From Bacteroidota bacterium (GTDB lineage Bacteria > Bacteroidota > Bacteroidia > Flavobacteriales > Flavobacteriaceae): a stretch of 64,000 nucleotides of DNA. How positions within the stretch are numbered: position 1 is the stretch's first letter; each line of letters begins with the position of its first letter. The notes under the pieces were generated by a model. The model did no database searches. It saw only the letters and a program-made list of their open reading frames with translations, and had not been told where the DNA came from. The stretch is taken from positions 1 through 64,000 of the forward strand of contig JAEWHE010000015.1 in the NCBI GenBank assembly GCA_023387965.1, in the 5' to 3' direction. Shown here piece after piece: positions 18,800-26,541 of the stretch. The translations under genes and the position numbers were made by a program.

Positions 18800-18880
18800 T
18801 TCCAGTAATCCATTTTCCCGCTTTCGCCTTTATCTCTCCGCTATCGCTTCGAGGATACCGGCTCAATCGGGGCTATTTTT
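18800..18880 (-). repeat. AGCGGA-box-like element inside the nuo operon, degenerate
   Basis: The nuoH-nuoI spacer contains TTCCCGCTTTCGCC and, 50 bases on, CGGCTCAATCGGGGCTATT. The second matches the end of another copy (CGCTTCAATCAGGGCTATT at 49022-49040). It appears to be a diverged element in reverse orientation, 3' of nuoH. Confidence 0.5.
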
Positions 18881-18911
18881 AAAAGCAAAAGGCTCTTTTT
18901 AAACTTTCGGC

Positions 18912-19946
18912 TTATTTGTCGAAAAACAAAATCACCAAAGCTGTCACCACAATATTTGCAATTGCAAGTGGAATTAGCATTTGCCAACCCAATCGCATCA
19001 ATTGGTCATATCTAAATCTTGGAATTGTCCATCTTACCCACATGAAGAAGAAAATAAACATACAAATTTTAGCGAACAACACTACAATTCCAATAATATT
19101 TGCAGGATTCACGCCCCAATTTTCAAGAGCCCATTCCATTCCTGGATAATTGTAACCTCCTAAATAAAGCACCGCCAAAAGCGTAGAGGAAATAAACATC
19201 GCAGCATATTCGGCAAATAAATAAAAGCCCATTCTCATTGAAGAATATTCCGTATGGTAACCTCCAATCAATTCGGCTTCACATTCTGCTAAATCAAATG
19301 GCGTTCGGTTAGTTTCGGCAAAAGAACAAACCAAGAAAATAATAAATCCTACCGGTTGGTAAAAAATATTCCAATTCATCCCAGCCTGATTTGCAGAAAT
19401 TTCGCGTAAGCTCAAGGTTCCTTCCATCATTAACAAAGCAATAATGGCAAGTCCCATCGCTACTTCGTAAGAAATCATTTGCGAAGCAGCTCTCATGGCT
19501 GACATTAACGAAAATTTATTGTTCGAAGCCCAACCACCAATCATAATTCCGTAAACTCCCACTGATAACACGCCGAAAACGTATAAAAGAGCTACGTCAA
19601 TGTCAGTCGCTTGCAGAATAATATCTCTGCCAAACAAATGCAATTTATCGCCCCACGGAATCACGGCACTTGTCATCAACGCCACACTCATGGAAATTGC
19701 TGGACCTACCACAAATAAAAATTTGTTTGGCGTATTTGGCAAAAATTCTTCTTTAGAAAATAATTTTAAACCATCTGCCAAAGGTTGCAAAATTCCACCT
19801 TTTCCGGCACGGTTAGGACCCACACGATCCTGCAACCAAGCCGCAATTTTTCTTTCGGCAAGCGTTTCATACATTGCAAAAAGCATGGTAATTGCAAAAA
19901 TAATGACGATGAAAATCCCTTTTTCTATAATAATCGCGCTATCCAT
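18912..19946 (-). CDS. nuoH: NADH-quinone oxidoreductase subunit H
   Basis: Membrane subunit that forms much of the quinone-binding site of complex I. 344 residues and eight or nine helices. Signatures: AERKIAAWLQDRVGPNRAGK, the NRTPFDLAECEAELIGGYHT loop with conserved acids, and the C-terminal RFRYDQLMRLGWQMLIPLA. It starts 5 bases after the nuoG stop codon. Confidence 0.97.
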   Translation of the reverse strand: MDSAIIIEKGIFIVIIFAITMLFAMYETLAERKIAAWLQDRVGPNRAGKGGILQPLADGLKLFSKEEFLPNTPNKFLFVVGPAISMSVALMTSAVIPWGDKLHLFGRDIILQATDIDVALLYVFGVLSVGVYGIMIGGWASNNKFSLMSAMRAASQMISYEVAMGLAIIALLMMEGTLSLREISANQAGMNWNIFYQPVGFIIFLVCSFAETNRTPFDLAECEAELIGGYHTEYSSMRMGFYLFAEYAAMFISSTLLAVLYLGGYNYPGMEWALENWGVNPANIIGIVVLFAKICMFIFFFMWVRWTIPRFRYDQLMRLGWQMLIPLAIANIVVTALVILFFDK

Positions 19947-19951
19947 CTTGA

Positions 19952-20995
19952 TTAAATATTACCTTCTTTAAAAGCTTGTTGTTCTTCTCTTTTCAACGGA
20001 ATTGCAGCCATACTGATTTTTTTACGGTCTTGCTCACGTCCTTTTAAAATACCTTCTTCGGTTTCAATTACTACAGTGTCTAATTTTCTGGTGTAATTAT
20101 TTTGGTTAATCACCGAATCCTTCTCGAATTTTCTCGGACCTTCAATTACCCAATCCTTCGTGTCTTTATGGTCAAAACGACATTCGTTACAAATAAATTC
20201 TTCCACTTCGTGAAATTCATCTTTTCTTCCTGTAACACGTTGGATTTCGTTTCCAAACATCCAAACCGTCGTTTTTCCGCAACATTTATCGCAATTTCTG
20301 TGAGCATTGTAAGGTTTGTTAAACCAAACACGTTGCTTGAAACGGAACGTTTTATCAGTTAAAGCACCAACTGGACAAACGTCAATCATGTTTCCAGAAA
20401 ATTCGTTGTCAATTGCTTTCGAAATACAAGTGGAAATGTTAGAGTGATCACCTCTGTCCATCACACCGTGAACTCTATTGTCCGTTAATTGATCGGCAAC
20501 CATTACACAACGGTAGCAAAGGATGCAGCGGTTCATGTGTAATTGAATGTTCGGTCCGATATTTTCCGGCTCAAAAGTTCGTTTTTCTTCCACGTATCTC
20601 GTTTGAGATTTTCCGTGTTTGAAGCTTAAATTTTGTAAATCACATTCTCCAGCTTGGTCACAAACCGGACAATCTAACGGGTGATTAATCAGCAAAAATT
20701 CAGTTACCGATTTTCTGGCTTCCAAAACTCTTTCAGATTGAAGGCTGTTTACTTCCATTCCGTCCATAACACCGGTTACGCAAGAGGCAACCAATTTTGG
20801 CATTGGAGTGGGATTGGCGTCACTTCCTTTTGAAACTTCTACCAAACAAGCACGACATTTTCCACCAGAACCTTTTAGTTTTGAGTAGTAGCACATTGCC
20901 GGCGGAACAGATTCTCCACCAATCATTCTGGCAGCTTGCAGGATTGTGGTTCCTGGTTCTACTTCAATGCTTTGACCGTCTATTGTTACTTTCAT
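19952..20995 (-). CDS. nuoG: NADH-quinone oxidoreductase subunit G, short Bacteroidota form
   Basis: Iron-sulfur subunit of the NADH-oxidising arm. The N-terminal 2Fe-2S ferredoxin domain has its Cys at about 35, 46, 49 and 67 (AMCYYSK, GGKCRAC, ASCVTG). The His-Cys cluster region (HPLDCPVCDQAGECDLQ) and a 4Fe-4S motif (CILCYRCVMVAD) follow. A further Cys-rich stretch (CDKCCGK, FICNECRFDH) lies near the end. At 347 residues it lacks the roughly 500-residue molybdopterin-oxidoreductase-like C-terminal region of the E. coli type. The frame shows no sign of a broken gene; it ends cleanly 5 bases before nuoH. Confidence 0.93.
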   Translation of the reverse strand: MKVTIDGQSIEVEPGTTILQAARMIGGESVPPAMCYYSKLKGSGGKCRACLVEVSKGSDANPTPMPKLVASCVTGVMDGMEVNSLQSERVLEARKSVTEFLLINHPLDCPVCDQAGECDLQNLSFKHGKSQTRYVEEKRTFEPENIGPNIQLHMNRCILCYRCVMVADQLTDNRVHGVMDRGDHSNISTCISKAIDNEFSGNMIDVCPVGALTDKTFRFKQRVWFNKPYNAHRNCDKCCGKTTVWMFGNEIQRVTGRKDEFHEVEEFICNECRFDHKDTKDWVIEGPRKFEKDSVINQNNYTRKLDTVVIETEEGILKGREQDRKKISMAAIPLKREEQQAFKEGNI

Positions 20996-21004
20996 ATTTT
21001 TTTA

Positions 21005-21066
21005 TGCGCTAAGCTTTATGCTGTAAGCGTTAACCCTTGAGCTTATTGCTTACAGCTTAATGCTAT
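21005..21066. repeat. Inverted repeat in the nuoF-nuoG spacer
   Basis: GCTGTAAGC at 21020-21028 and GCTTACAGC at 21048-21056 form a perfect 9-bp stem around 19 nt. Flanking AAGCTTTATGC and GCTTAATGCT extend the symmetry imperfectly. It occupies almost the whole 72-base spacer within the operon. Confidence 0.7.
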
Positions 21067-21067
21067 T

Positions 21068-22435
21068 TTAAACTGTTTGTTTTGCTACCAAATGTTTTAC
21101 TTTTTCAAACGGTTCGGCAACAAAGTGATCTCTGTTTTTAATTTTTTCCGGGAAACGAACATGGTATTCAAATTCGTCTCTAAAATGGCGAATAGCCGCG
21201 GCAACTGGCCAAGCAGCAGCATCACCTAACGGACAAATGGTATTTCCTTCAATTTTGCTCTGAATGCTCCAAAGCAAATCAATATCTTCTTCACGGCCAA
21301 AACCGGTTTCAATTCTATGTAAAACTTTTTCTAACCAACCCGTTCCTTCACGGCAAGGTGAACATTGACCGCAACTTTCATGGTGGTAAAATCTGGAAAA
21401 ATTCCAAGTATTTCTTACAATACAAGCTGTGTCGTTATAAACAATAAATCCGCCGGAACCTAACATGGATCCAGTTGCAAAACCGCCATCGGCAAGAGAT
21501 TCGTAAGTCATTAATCTGTCTTCGCCATTAGCCGTTTTAAAAATTAAATTTGCCGGCAAAACAGGGACTGATGAACCTCCGGGAACAAAAGCTTTCAAAG
21601 GTCTGTCGTCAATCATTCCGCCTAAATATTCGTCAGAATTCATAAATTCATCAACTGACAAGCCTAAATTAATTTCATAAACCCCAGGATTTTTAATGTG
21701 GCCTGATGCCGAAATTAATTTTGTTCCTGTTGAACGTCCGATTCCTATTTTAGCATATTCTGCACCAGTATTGTTCACAATCCACGGCACTGCTGCAATA
21801 GATTCTACATTATTTACAACCGTTGGATTTGACCAAAGTCCGGAAACTGCCGGAAACGGTGGTTTAATTCTTGGATTTCCTCTTTTTCCTTCGAGCGATT
21901 CGATAAGAGCAGTTTCTTCTCCACAAATGTAAGCACCACCACCACAATGTACATAAAGGTCTAAGTTGTAGCCGGTTCCTAAAATATTTTTCCCGAGCCA
22001 ACCTGCAGCATAAGCTTCTTTGATGGCACGTTCTAAAATTTTATAAACCCACATGTATTCGCCTCTAATATAAATGTAAGAAAGGTTAGCTTCTAAAGCG
22101 TAGCTGGAAGTAATCATTCCTTCTATTAAAAGATGCGGAATGTATTCCATTAAAAAGCGGTCTTTAAAGGTTCCAGGTTCAGATTCGTCAGCATTACATA
22201 CTAAATGGCGTGGTTTCCCCGATTTTTTATCGATAAAACTCCATTTCATTCCGGTTGGGAATCCGGCTCCACCTCTTCCACGAAGTCCAGAAGTTTTTAC
22301 TTCTTCAACTACTTCGTCTGGAGTCATTGCTTTCAGGGCTTTTTCTACCGATGCATAACCGCCTTCTCTACGGTACACTTCGTAAGATTTTATTCCTGGA
22401 ACGTTTATTTTGTCTAATAATATTTTTTGCGACAT
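21068..22435 (-). CDS. nuoF: NADH-quinone oxidoreductase subunit F (FMN/NADH-binding)
   Basis: Oxidises NADH and holds FMN and cluster N3. 455 residues from the ATG at 22435, two bases after the nuoE stop; the longer frame to 22480 would overlap nuoE and adds no family sequence. Motifs: GLRGRGGAGFPTGMKW (NADH/FMN binding), NADESEPGTFKDR, GAYICGEETALIESLEG, and the N3 ligands SCGQCSPCREGTGW with CPLGDAAAW. Confidence 0.96.
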   Translation of the reverse strand: MSQKILLDKINVPGIKSYEVYRREGGYASVEKALKAMTPDEVVEEVKTSGLRGRGGAGFPTGMKWSFIDKKSGKPRHLVCNADESEPGTFKDRFLMEYIPHLLIEGMITSSYALEANLSYIYIRGEYMWVYKILERAIKEAYAAGWLGKNILGTGYNLDLYVHCGGGAYICGEETALIESLEGKRGNPRIKPPFPAVSGLWSNPTVVNNVESIAAVPWIVNNTGAEYAKIGIGRSTGTKLISASGHIKNPGVYEINLGLSVDEFMNSDEYLGGMIDDRPLKAFVPGGSSVPVLPANLIFKTANGEDRLMTYESLADGGFATGSMLGSGGFIVYNDTACIVRNTWNFSRFYHHESCGQCSPCREGTGWLEKVLHRIETGFGREEDIDLLWSIQSKIEGNTICPLGDAAAWPVAAAIRHFRDEFEYHVRFPEKIKNRDHFVAEPFEKVKHLVAKQTV

Positions 22436-22436
22436 A

Positions 22437-22967
22437 TTATTTATCGTGTAAAGTAACCTTATTATTCTTACAGTCTTCAATCAACTGATCTACTTTTTCA
22501 GGTGTTAAATTTTCATGGAAAAAATCACCCAATTGCATCATTGGAGCATATCCGCAAGCGCCAAGACATTCCACACCACGAACTTCGAACATTCCGTCTG
22601 GTGTAGGTTCACCCACTTTTACGCCTAATTTTTCGCAGGTATAATCCATTAAATTTTCTACGCCACGAAGACAACATGGTGAAGTTTGGCAAAATTCGAA
22701 CATGTATTTTCCAATTGGTCGTTGGTTAAACATGGTATAAAACGAAACCACTTCATAAACTTCAATGGGTTTTATTTCGAGAATTTCTGCCACTTTATCC
22801 ATCAATTCGATGCTTAACCAATTGTCGTGAGCATCCTGAACATCGTGTAAAACCGGTAGCAATGCAGATTTTTTCTTATCTTCCGGATAATGGCTCAACA
22901 ACTCGTTGATTCGCTCCATTAAAGCGGGAGTAAAGTTGATTTCTTGTTTGATGTGCGAAATTTTCAT
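22437..22967 (-). CDS. nuoE: NADH-quinone oxidoreductase subunit E
   Basis: Thioredoxin-fold 2Fe-2S subunit (cluster N1a) that pairs with NuoF. 176 residues from the ATG at 22967; the longer frame begins in the repeat-rich spacer and is rejected. Ligands are visible in CQTSPCCLRG and ECLGACGYAPMMQ. The N-terminal helical part (FTPALMERINELLSHYPEDK) is typical. Confidence 0.95.
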   Translation of the reverse strand: MKISHIKQEINFTPALMERINELLSHYPEDKKKSALLPVLHDVQDAHDNWLSIELMDKVAEILEIKPIEVYEVVSFYTMFNQRPIGKYMFEFCQTSPCCLRGVENLMDYTCEKLGVKVGEPTPDGMFEVRGVECLGACGYAPMMQLGDFFHENLTPEKVDQLIEDCKNNKVTLHDK

Positions 22968-22974
22968 TTTTATT

Positions 22975-23066
22975 TCTGAATTAAGATTTTGGGCTTGACC
23001 CAAAATTCAAAATTTATATCCTTTATGTTTTAGATTTTAGATAATCTTATATCTTAAATCTGAAAT
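22975..23066. repeat. Word-like repeats in the nuoD-nuoE spacer
   Basis: The 100-base spacer contains TTGGGCTTGACCCAA (a short palindrome) and then AGATTTTAGATAATC / TTATATCTTAAATCT. AGATTTnAGAT recurs as an inverted pair. It has no coding content. Confidence 0.5.
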
Positions 23067-23067
23067 T

Positions 23068-24303
23068 TTATGCGTCTAATTCTCCGGCGATTACGTTTAA
23101 ACTTGAAAGCGTAGCAATCGCATCTGACAACATTTGTCCTTTTACCATGTCATTGTAAGCTTGGTAATAAATAAAGCATGGACGTCTGAAATGCAATCGA
23201 TAAGGGGTTCGGCTTCCATCTGTAATTAAATAAAATCCTAATTCGCCATTTCCACCTTCAACCGGATGATAAACTTCTGTTACTGGGACCGGAATTTCTC
23301 CCATTACAATTTTGAAGTGATAAATTAAAGCTTCCATTGTATTGTAAACATCTTCTTTTGGAGGCAAATAATAATCCGGAACATCAGCGTGATAAGGACC
23401 TTCAGGCATTTTTTCAATGGCTTGTTTGATGATTTTCATACTTTCCCAAACCTCTGCATTTCTAACGCAAAACCTGTCGTAAGTATCTCCTGATTTTCCT
23501 ACTGGAATTTCAAAATCAAAATCTTCGTAAGAACTGTAAGGTTGCATTACACGGATGTCGTAATCAACTCCAGCAGCTCTTAAGTTTGGACCTGTAAAAC
23601 CGTAACTGATGGCTTTTTCGGCAGAAATTGCCCCAACGTTAATGGTTCTGTCCATGAAAATTCTATTTCTGGTCAACAAATCTTCAAATTCTTTCCAAAC
23701 TGGTGGAAATTCTTCTAAAAATTTATTGATTTTTTCCCAAGCTTTCGGACTCCAATCTCTTTCAAATCCGCCAATTCTACCCATGTTTGTAGTTAAACGA
23801 GCACCACAAATTTCTTCATAGATTTCGTAAATTTTTTCACGGAATTGGAACACGTATAAAAATCCTGTCAAAGCTCCGGTATCAACTCCCATAACCGAAC
23901 TACAAATAATGTGATCGGCAATTCGGGCTAATTCCATCACAATAACTCGCATGTATTGTACGCGTTTTGGAATCTCAATATTTAGTGCTTTTTCCAATGT
24001 CATCCACCAACCCATATTGTTAATTGGGGCAGAACAATAATTCATTCTGTCAGTTAATGGTGTAATTTGGTAAAAAGGTCTGTTTTCGGCAATTTTTTCA
24101 AAAGCACGATGAATGTAGCCAACGGTTCCTTCGCCATCCAAAATTCTTTCGCCATCCATTAATAAGATGTTTTGGAAAATTCCGTGGGTTGCAGGATGCG
24201 TTGGTCCCAAATTCAGAATAGACAGTTCGCTTCCGTCTTCATTTTGCTTTTGCTTAATGATGTCTGCGTAACGTTTTTCTGGAGGTAATAATAAATCTGA
24301 CAT
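23068..24303 (-). CDS. nuoD: NADH-quinone oxidoreductase subunit D
   Basis: 49-kDa-type subunit of the quinone-reducing module. 411 residues from the ATG at 24303; the frame to 24333 uses a TTG and overlaps nuoC. The LNLGPTHPATHG motif carries the conserved His of the quinone site. Further signatures: GYIHRAFEKIAE, GRIGGFERDWSP, GPNLRAAGVDYDIR, and the C-terminal DPVxGE-like region at SSLNVIAGELDA. NuoC and NuoD are separate genes, not fused as in E. coli. Confidence 0.96.
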   Translation of the reverse strand: MSDLLLPPEKRYADIIKQKQNEDGSELSILNLGPTHPATHGIFQNILLMDGERILDGEGTVGYIHRAFEKIAENRPFYQITPLTDRMNYCSAPINNMGWWMTLEKALNIEIPKRVQYMRVIVMELARIADHIICSSVMGVDTGALTGFLYVFQFREKIYEIYEEICGARLTTNMGRIGGFERDWSPKAWEKINKFLEEFPPVWKEFEDLLTRNRIFMDRTINVGAISAEKAISYGFTGPNLRAAGVDYDIRVMQPYSSYEDFDFEIPVGKSGDTYDRFCVRNAEVWESMKIIKQAIEKMPEGPYHADVPDYYLPPKEDVYNTMEALIYHFKIVMGEIPVPVTEVYHPVEGGNGELGFYLITDGSRTPYRLHFRRPCFIYYQAYNDMVKGQMLSDAIATLSSLNVIAGELDA

Positions 24304-24326
24304 TATAGGAATATTATTTTTGGGAA

Positions 24327-24848
24327 TTAACAATTGTCTGTAGTTCTACCGAAAAAACGGTCGTCTTTGTCGGTTCGGCCTCCGTCTTCCAAAGGAAATT
24401 CTTTTCGCATTGGGAAAGACACCATTTCATCCATGTTCAAAATTCGCTTAAGTTGCGGATGTCCTTTAAAAATGATGCCGTAAAAATCATAAGTTTCACG
24501 TTCTTGCCAGTTAGCTCCTAAAAATAAAGGCGTAACCGAATCAATTTCTAAATTATTTGGATTTAAAAAACATTTGAAACGAATTCTTACGTTGTCTAAC
24601 CAATTATGCATGTGATACACTACAGCAAATTGGCGATCTGCTTCGGCTTCAGGATAATGAATGCCGCAAACGTCAGTTAAAAAATTAAAACGCAGTTGTT
24701 TGTCTTCTTTTAAAAACTTCATAACCTCGAGTACAGATTCTGAATCTACTTCGAAAGTAAAAATATCATGCTGAAGGGCGAAATTTGAAACGATAAGTTC
24801 AAAATTATCGACCAATTTATTTTGAATGTCCGAATTTTCTAATGCCAT
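24327..24848 (-). CDS. nuoC: NADH-quinone oxidoreductase subunit C
   Basis: 30-kDa-type peripheral subunit of complex I. 173 residues. The signature RETYDFYGIIFKGHPQLKRILNMDEM is split around the conserved WQERExYDxxGIxFxGHP block. The C-terminus PMRKEFPLEDGGRTDKDDRFFG is also typical. It lies 8 bases after nuoB and 23 bases before the nuoD start. Confidence 0.96.
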   Translation of the reverse strand: MALENSDIQNKLVDNFELIVSNFALQHDIFTFEVDSESVLEVMKFLKEDKQLRFNFLTDVCGIHYPEAEADRQFAVVYHMHNWLDNVRIRFKCFLNPNNLEIDSVTPLFLGANWQERETYDFYGIIFKGHPQLKRILNMDEMVSFPMRKEFPLEDGGRTDKDDRFFGRTTDNC

Positions 24849-24856
24849 TTTTTTTC

Positions 24857-25405
24857 TTAAGAAATTTTGTATGATGCCAATAATTCTTGGTATTCCGGAG
24901 AACTTCTTCTTCTCACAGATTCAGATTTTACAAGCTCTTGCAATCTCATAATTCCATCTAAAATTTGTTCAGGTCTTGGTGGACAACCCGGAACGTAAAC
25001 ATCTACGGGAATTACTTTGTCGATTCCTTGCAAAACTGAATAAGTGTCAAAAATTCCTCCAGACGAAGCACAAGCTCCAACGGCAATAACCCATTTCGGT
25101 TCAGCCATTTGCTCGTAAACTTGGCGAAGAATTGGCGCCATTTTTTTGGCAATGGTTCCCATTACTAAAAGCATATCGGCTTGTCTTGGCGAAAAACTCA
25201 TACGTTCTGAACCAAATCTTGCCACATCGTAATGAGCTGCCATGGTTGCCATAAATTCAATTCCGCAACAAGACGTAGCAAAAGGCAATGGCCAAAGCGA
25301 ATTGGCTCTCGCTAATCCTACAACATCACTCAGTTTTGTAGCGAAAAATCCTTCTCCCTGAAAACCTTCCGGAGCGTCAACGGTTTTTATTTTAGAATCA
25401 CTCAT
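24857..25405 (-). CDS. nuoB: NADH-quinone oxidoreductase subunit B
   Basis: Carries the terminal 4Fe-4S cluster N2 that reduces quinone. 182 residues. Ligand Cys residues are seen as C46-C47 ([11 protein letters not shown]), C112 (GACASSGG) and C141 ([10 protein letters not shown]). Basic [15 protein letters not shown] follows the pattern of the family. It is 89 bases downstream of nuoA, the second largest gap in the operon. Confidence 0.97.
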   Translation of the reverse strand: MSDSKIKTVDAPEGFQGEGFFATKLSDVVGLARANSLWPLPFATSCCGIEFMATMAAHYDVARFGSERMSFSPRQADMLLVMGTIAKKMAPILRQVYEQMAEPKWVIAVGACASSGGIFDTYSVLQGIDKVIPVDVYVPGCPPRPEQILDGIMRLQELVKSESVRRRSSPEYQELLASYKIS

Positions 25406-25494
25406 AATCTTTTTCGTTTTTTAAATTTTATTGATGAATTGTAAACGCACACATTTTTCACTTCGAAATTTACAATCAATCATTAAAAATAAAT

Positions 25495-25860
25495 TTATTC
25501 CCACTCGAGTCCTTTTTTCTTGATTACGTAGTAAAAACCTACCACGAGCAAGAACATGAAAATCCCCATTTTTAGCAAACCAGCAAATCCCATTTCGCGG
25601 AAATTTACCGCCCAAGGATACATGAAAATAACTTCTACGTCAAATAAAACGAAGAGAATAGCTACCAAAAAATATTTAATAGAGAACGGAATACGGGCAT
25701 TTCCTACTGATTCCACGCCACATTCCCAGTTTTTGTCTTTGTTGGCAGAATTTCTTTTAGGACCTAAAAAGCTCGAACCTACAATCGTTAAACCTACAAA
25801 GCCAACGGCAAGTCCCATTTGCATTAAAATTGGAAGATAATTGATTTGACTCGAATCCAT
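25495..25860 (-). CDS. nuoA: NADH-quinone oxidoreductase subunit A
   Basis: Three-helix membrane subunit at the base of the peripheral arm. 121 residues from the ATG at 25860; the longer frame to 25917 runs through the promoter region. Signatures are FLGPKRNSANKDKNWECGVESVGNAR, with the conserved Cys loop, and FLVAILFVLFDVEVIFMYPWAVN, with conserved acids. First gene of the operon. Confidence 0.96.
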   Translation of the reverse strand: MDSSQINYLPILMQMGLAVGFVGLTIVGSSFLGPKRNSANKDKNWECGVESVGNARIPFSIKYFLVAILFVLFDVEVIFMYPWAVNFREMGFAGLLKMGIFMFLLVVGFYYVIKKKGLEWE

Positions 25861-25887
25861 TTTGTAATACTTTTTTAAAAATATCCA

Positions 25888-25895
25888 CAAATATA
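25888..25895 (-). promoter_or_regulatory. -7 box of the nuo operon
   Basis: On the minus strand TATATTTG followed by TGG matches TAnnTTTG, 28 bases before the nuoA ATG. No -33 TTG at the right distance. Confidence 0.5.
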
Positions 25896-26085
25896 CAAGC
25901 GAATATTGAATTGACACGCTTTGCCTTTATATACCTATTAATATATTAGCTAATTTTAATTTAGAACGAATAAAAATAAAAAATTAATCGATTTAGCTGT
26001 TTTTTAATTTATTTGTTTTTTAGCAGATTATTTATCAGGTTGGCAATAACAGGTTTAAAAAGAGTCTATTTTGATATTTTATTCC

Positions 26086-26116
26086 AAAAAAAAACCACCC
26101 GAGAGAGGTGGTTTTT
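26086..26116 (-). terminator. Terminator of the cold-shock gene
   Basis: Minus strand: AAAAACCACC / GGTGGTTTTT stem (10 bp) around CTCTCTCG-like loop, then a T run, 24 bases after the stop codon. Confidence 0.85.
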
Positions 26117-26139
26117 AAAAACGAATACTAATGCTATAT

Positions 26140-26340
26140 TTAGTCGGCAAGTAGAGCAACCTGAGCGGCAACTTTTCCTTTTCGTCCTTCTTCTTCTTCA
26201 TAAGATACTCTATCTCCCTCACGAAGTTCTTCAGCTTTAATACCAGTAGCGTGAACGAAAATGTCTTGTCCTGTTTCTTCGTCGGTGATGAATCCAAATC
26301 CTTTAGACTCAATAAAAAATTTAACTGTACCTGTACGCAT
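26140..26340 (-). CDS. Cold-shock domain protein (CspA family)
   Basis: 66 residues, a single cold-shock OB-fold that binds single-stranded RNA or DNA. It contains GTVKFFIESKGFGFIT (RNP1-like KGFGFI) and DIFVHATGI (RNP2-like FVH), followed by an acidic EEEEGRKGKVA turn. Single-gene unit with its own promoter box (26369-26376) and terminator. Confidence 0.95.
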   Translation of the reverse strand: MRTGTVKFFIESKGFGFITDEETGQDIFVHATGIKAEELREGDRVSYEEEEGRKGKVAAQVALLAD

Positions 26341-26368
26341 TGTAATAATAAAAAAAAGTTAATAAGGG

Positions 26369-26376
26369 CAAATGTA
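26369..26376 (-). promoter_or_regulatory. -7 box of the cold-shock gene
   Basis: Minus-strand TACATTTG followed by CCC matches TAnnTTTG, 28 bases before the ATG. Confidence 0.5.
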
Positions 26377-26541
26377 CTACTATTTAGATTACAAAATGAA
26401 TTTTAGTGTTAATAAATTGAAAAAAAATTATTTTTATCAAAAATCGTTTTGTATTATTTATCTGAATTTTTCCGAAAACGTTTTAATTAAACTAATTTAT
26501 TTCCGAATGTGTTAAAATATTGAATATTTTTTAGCGAGTTT

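Noticed and set aside
26115..26312. 65-codon minus-strand frame overlapping the cold-shock gene
   Set aside because: Out-of-frame shadow of the cold-shock gene; Lys-rich and without motif.
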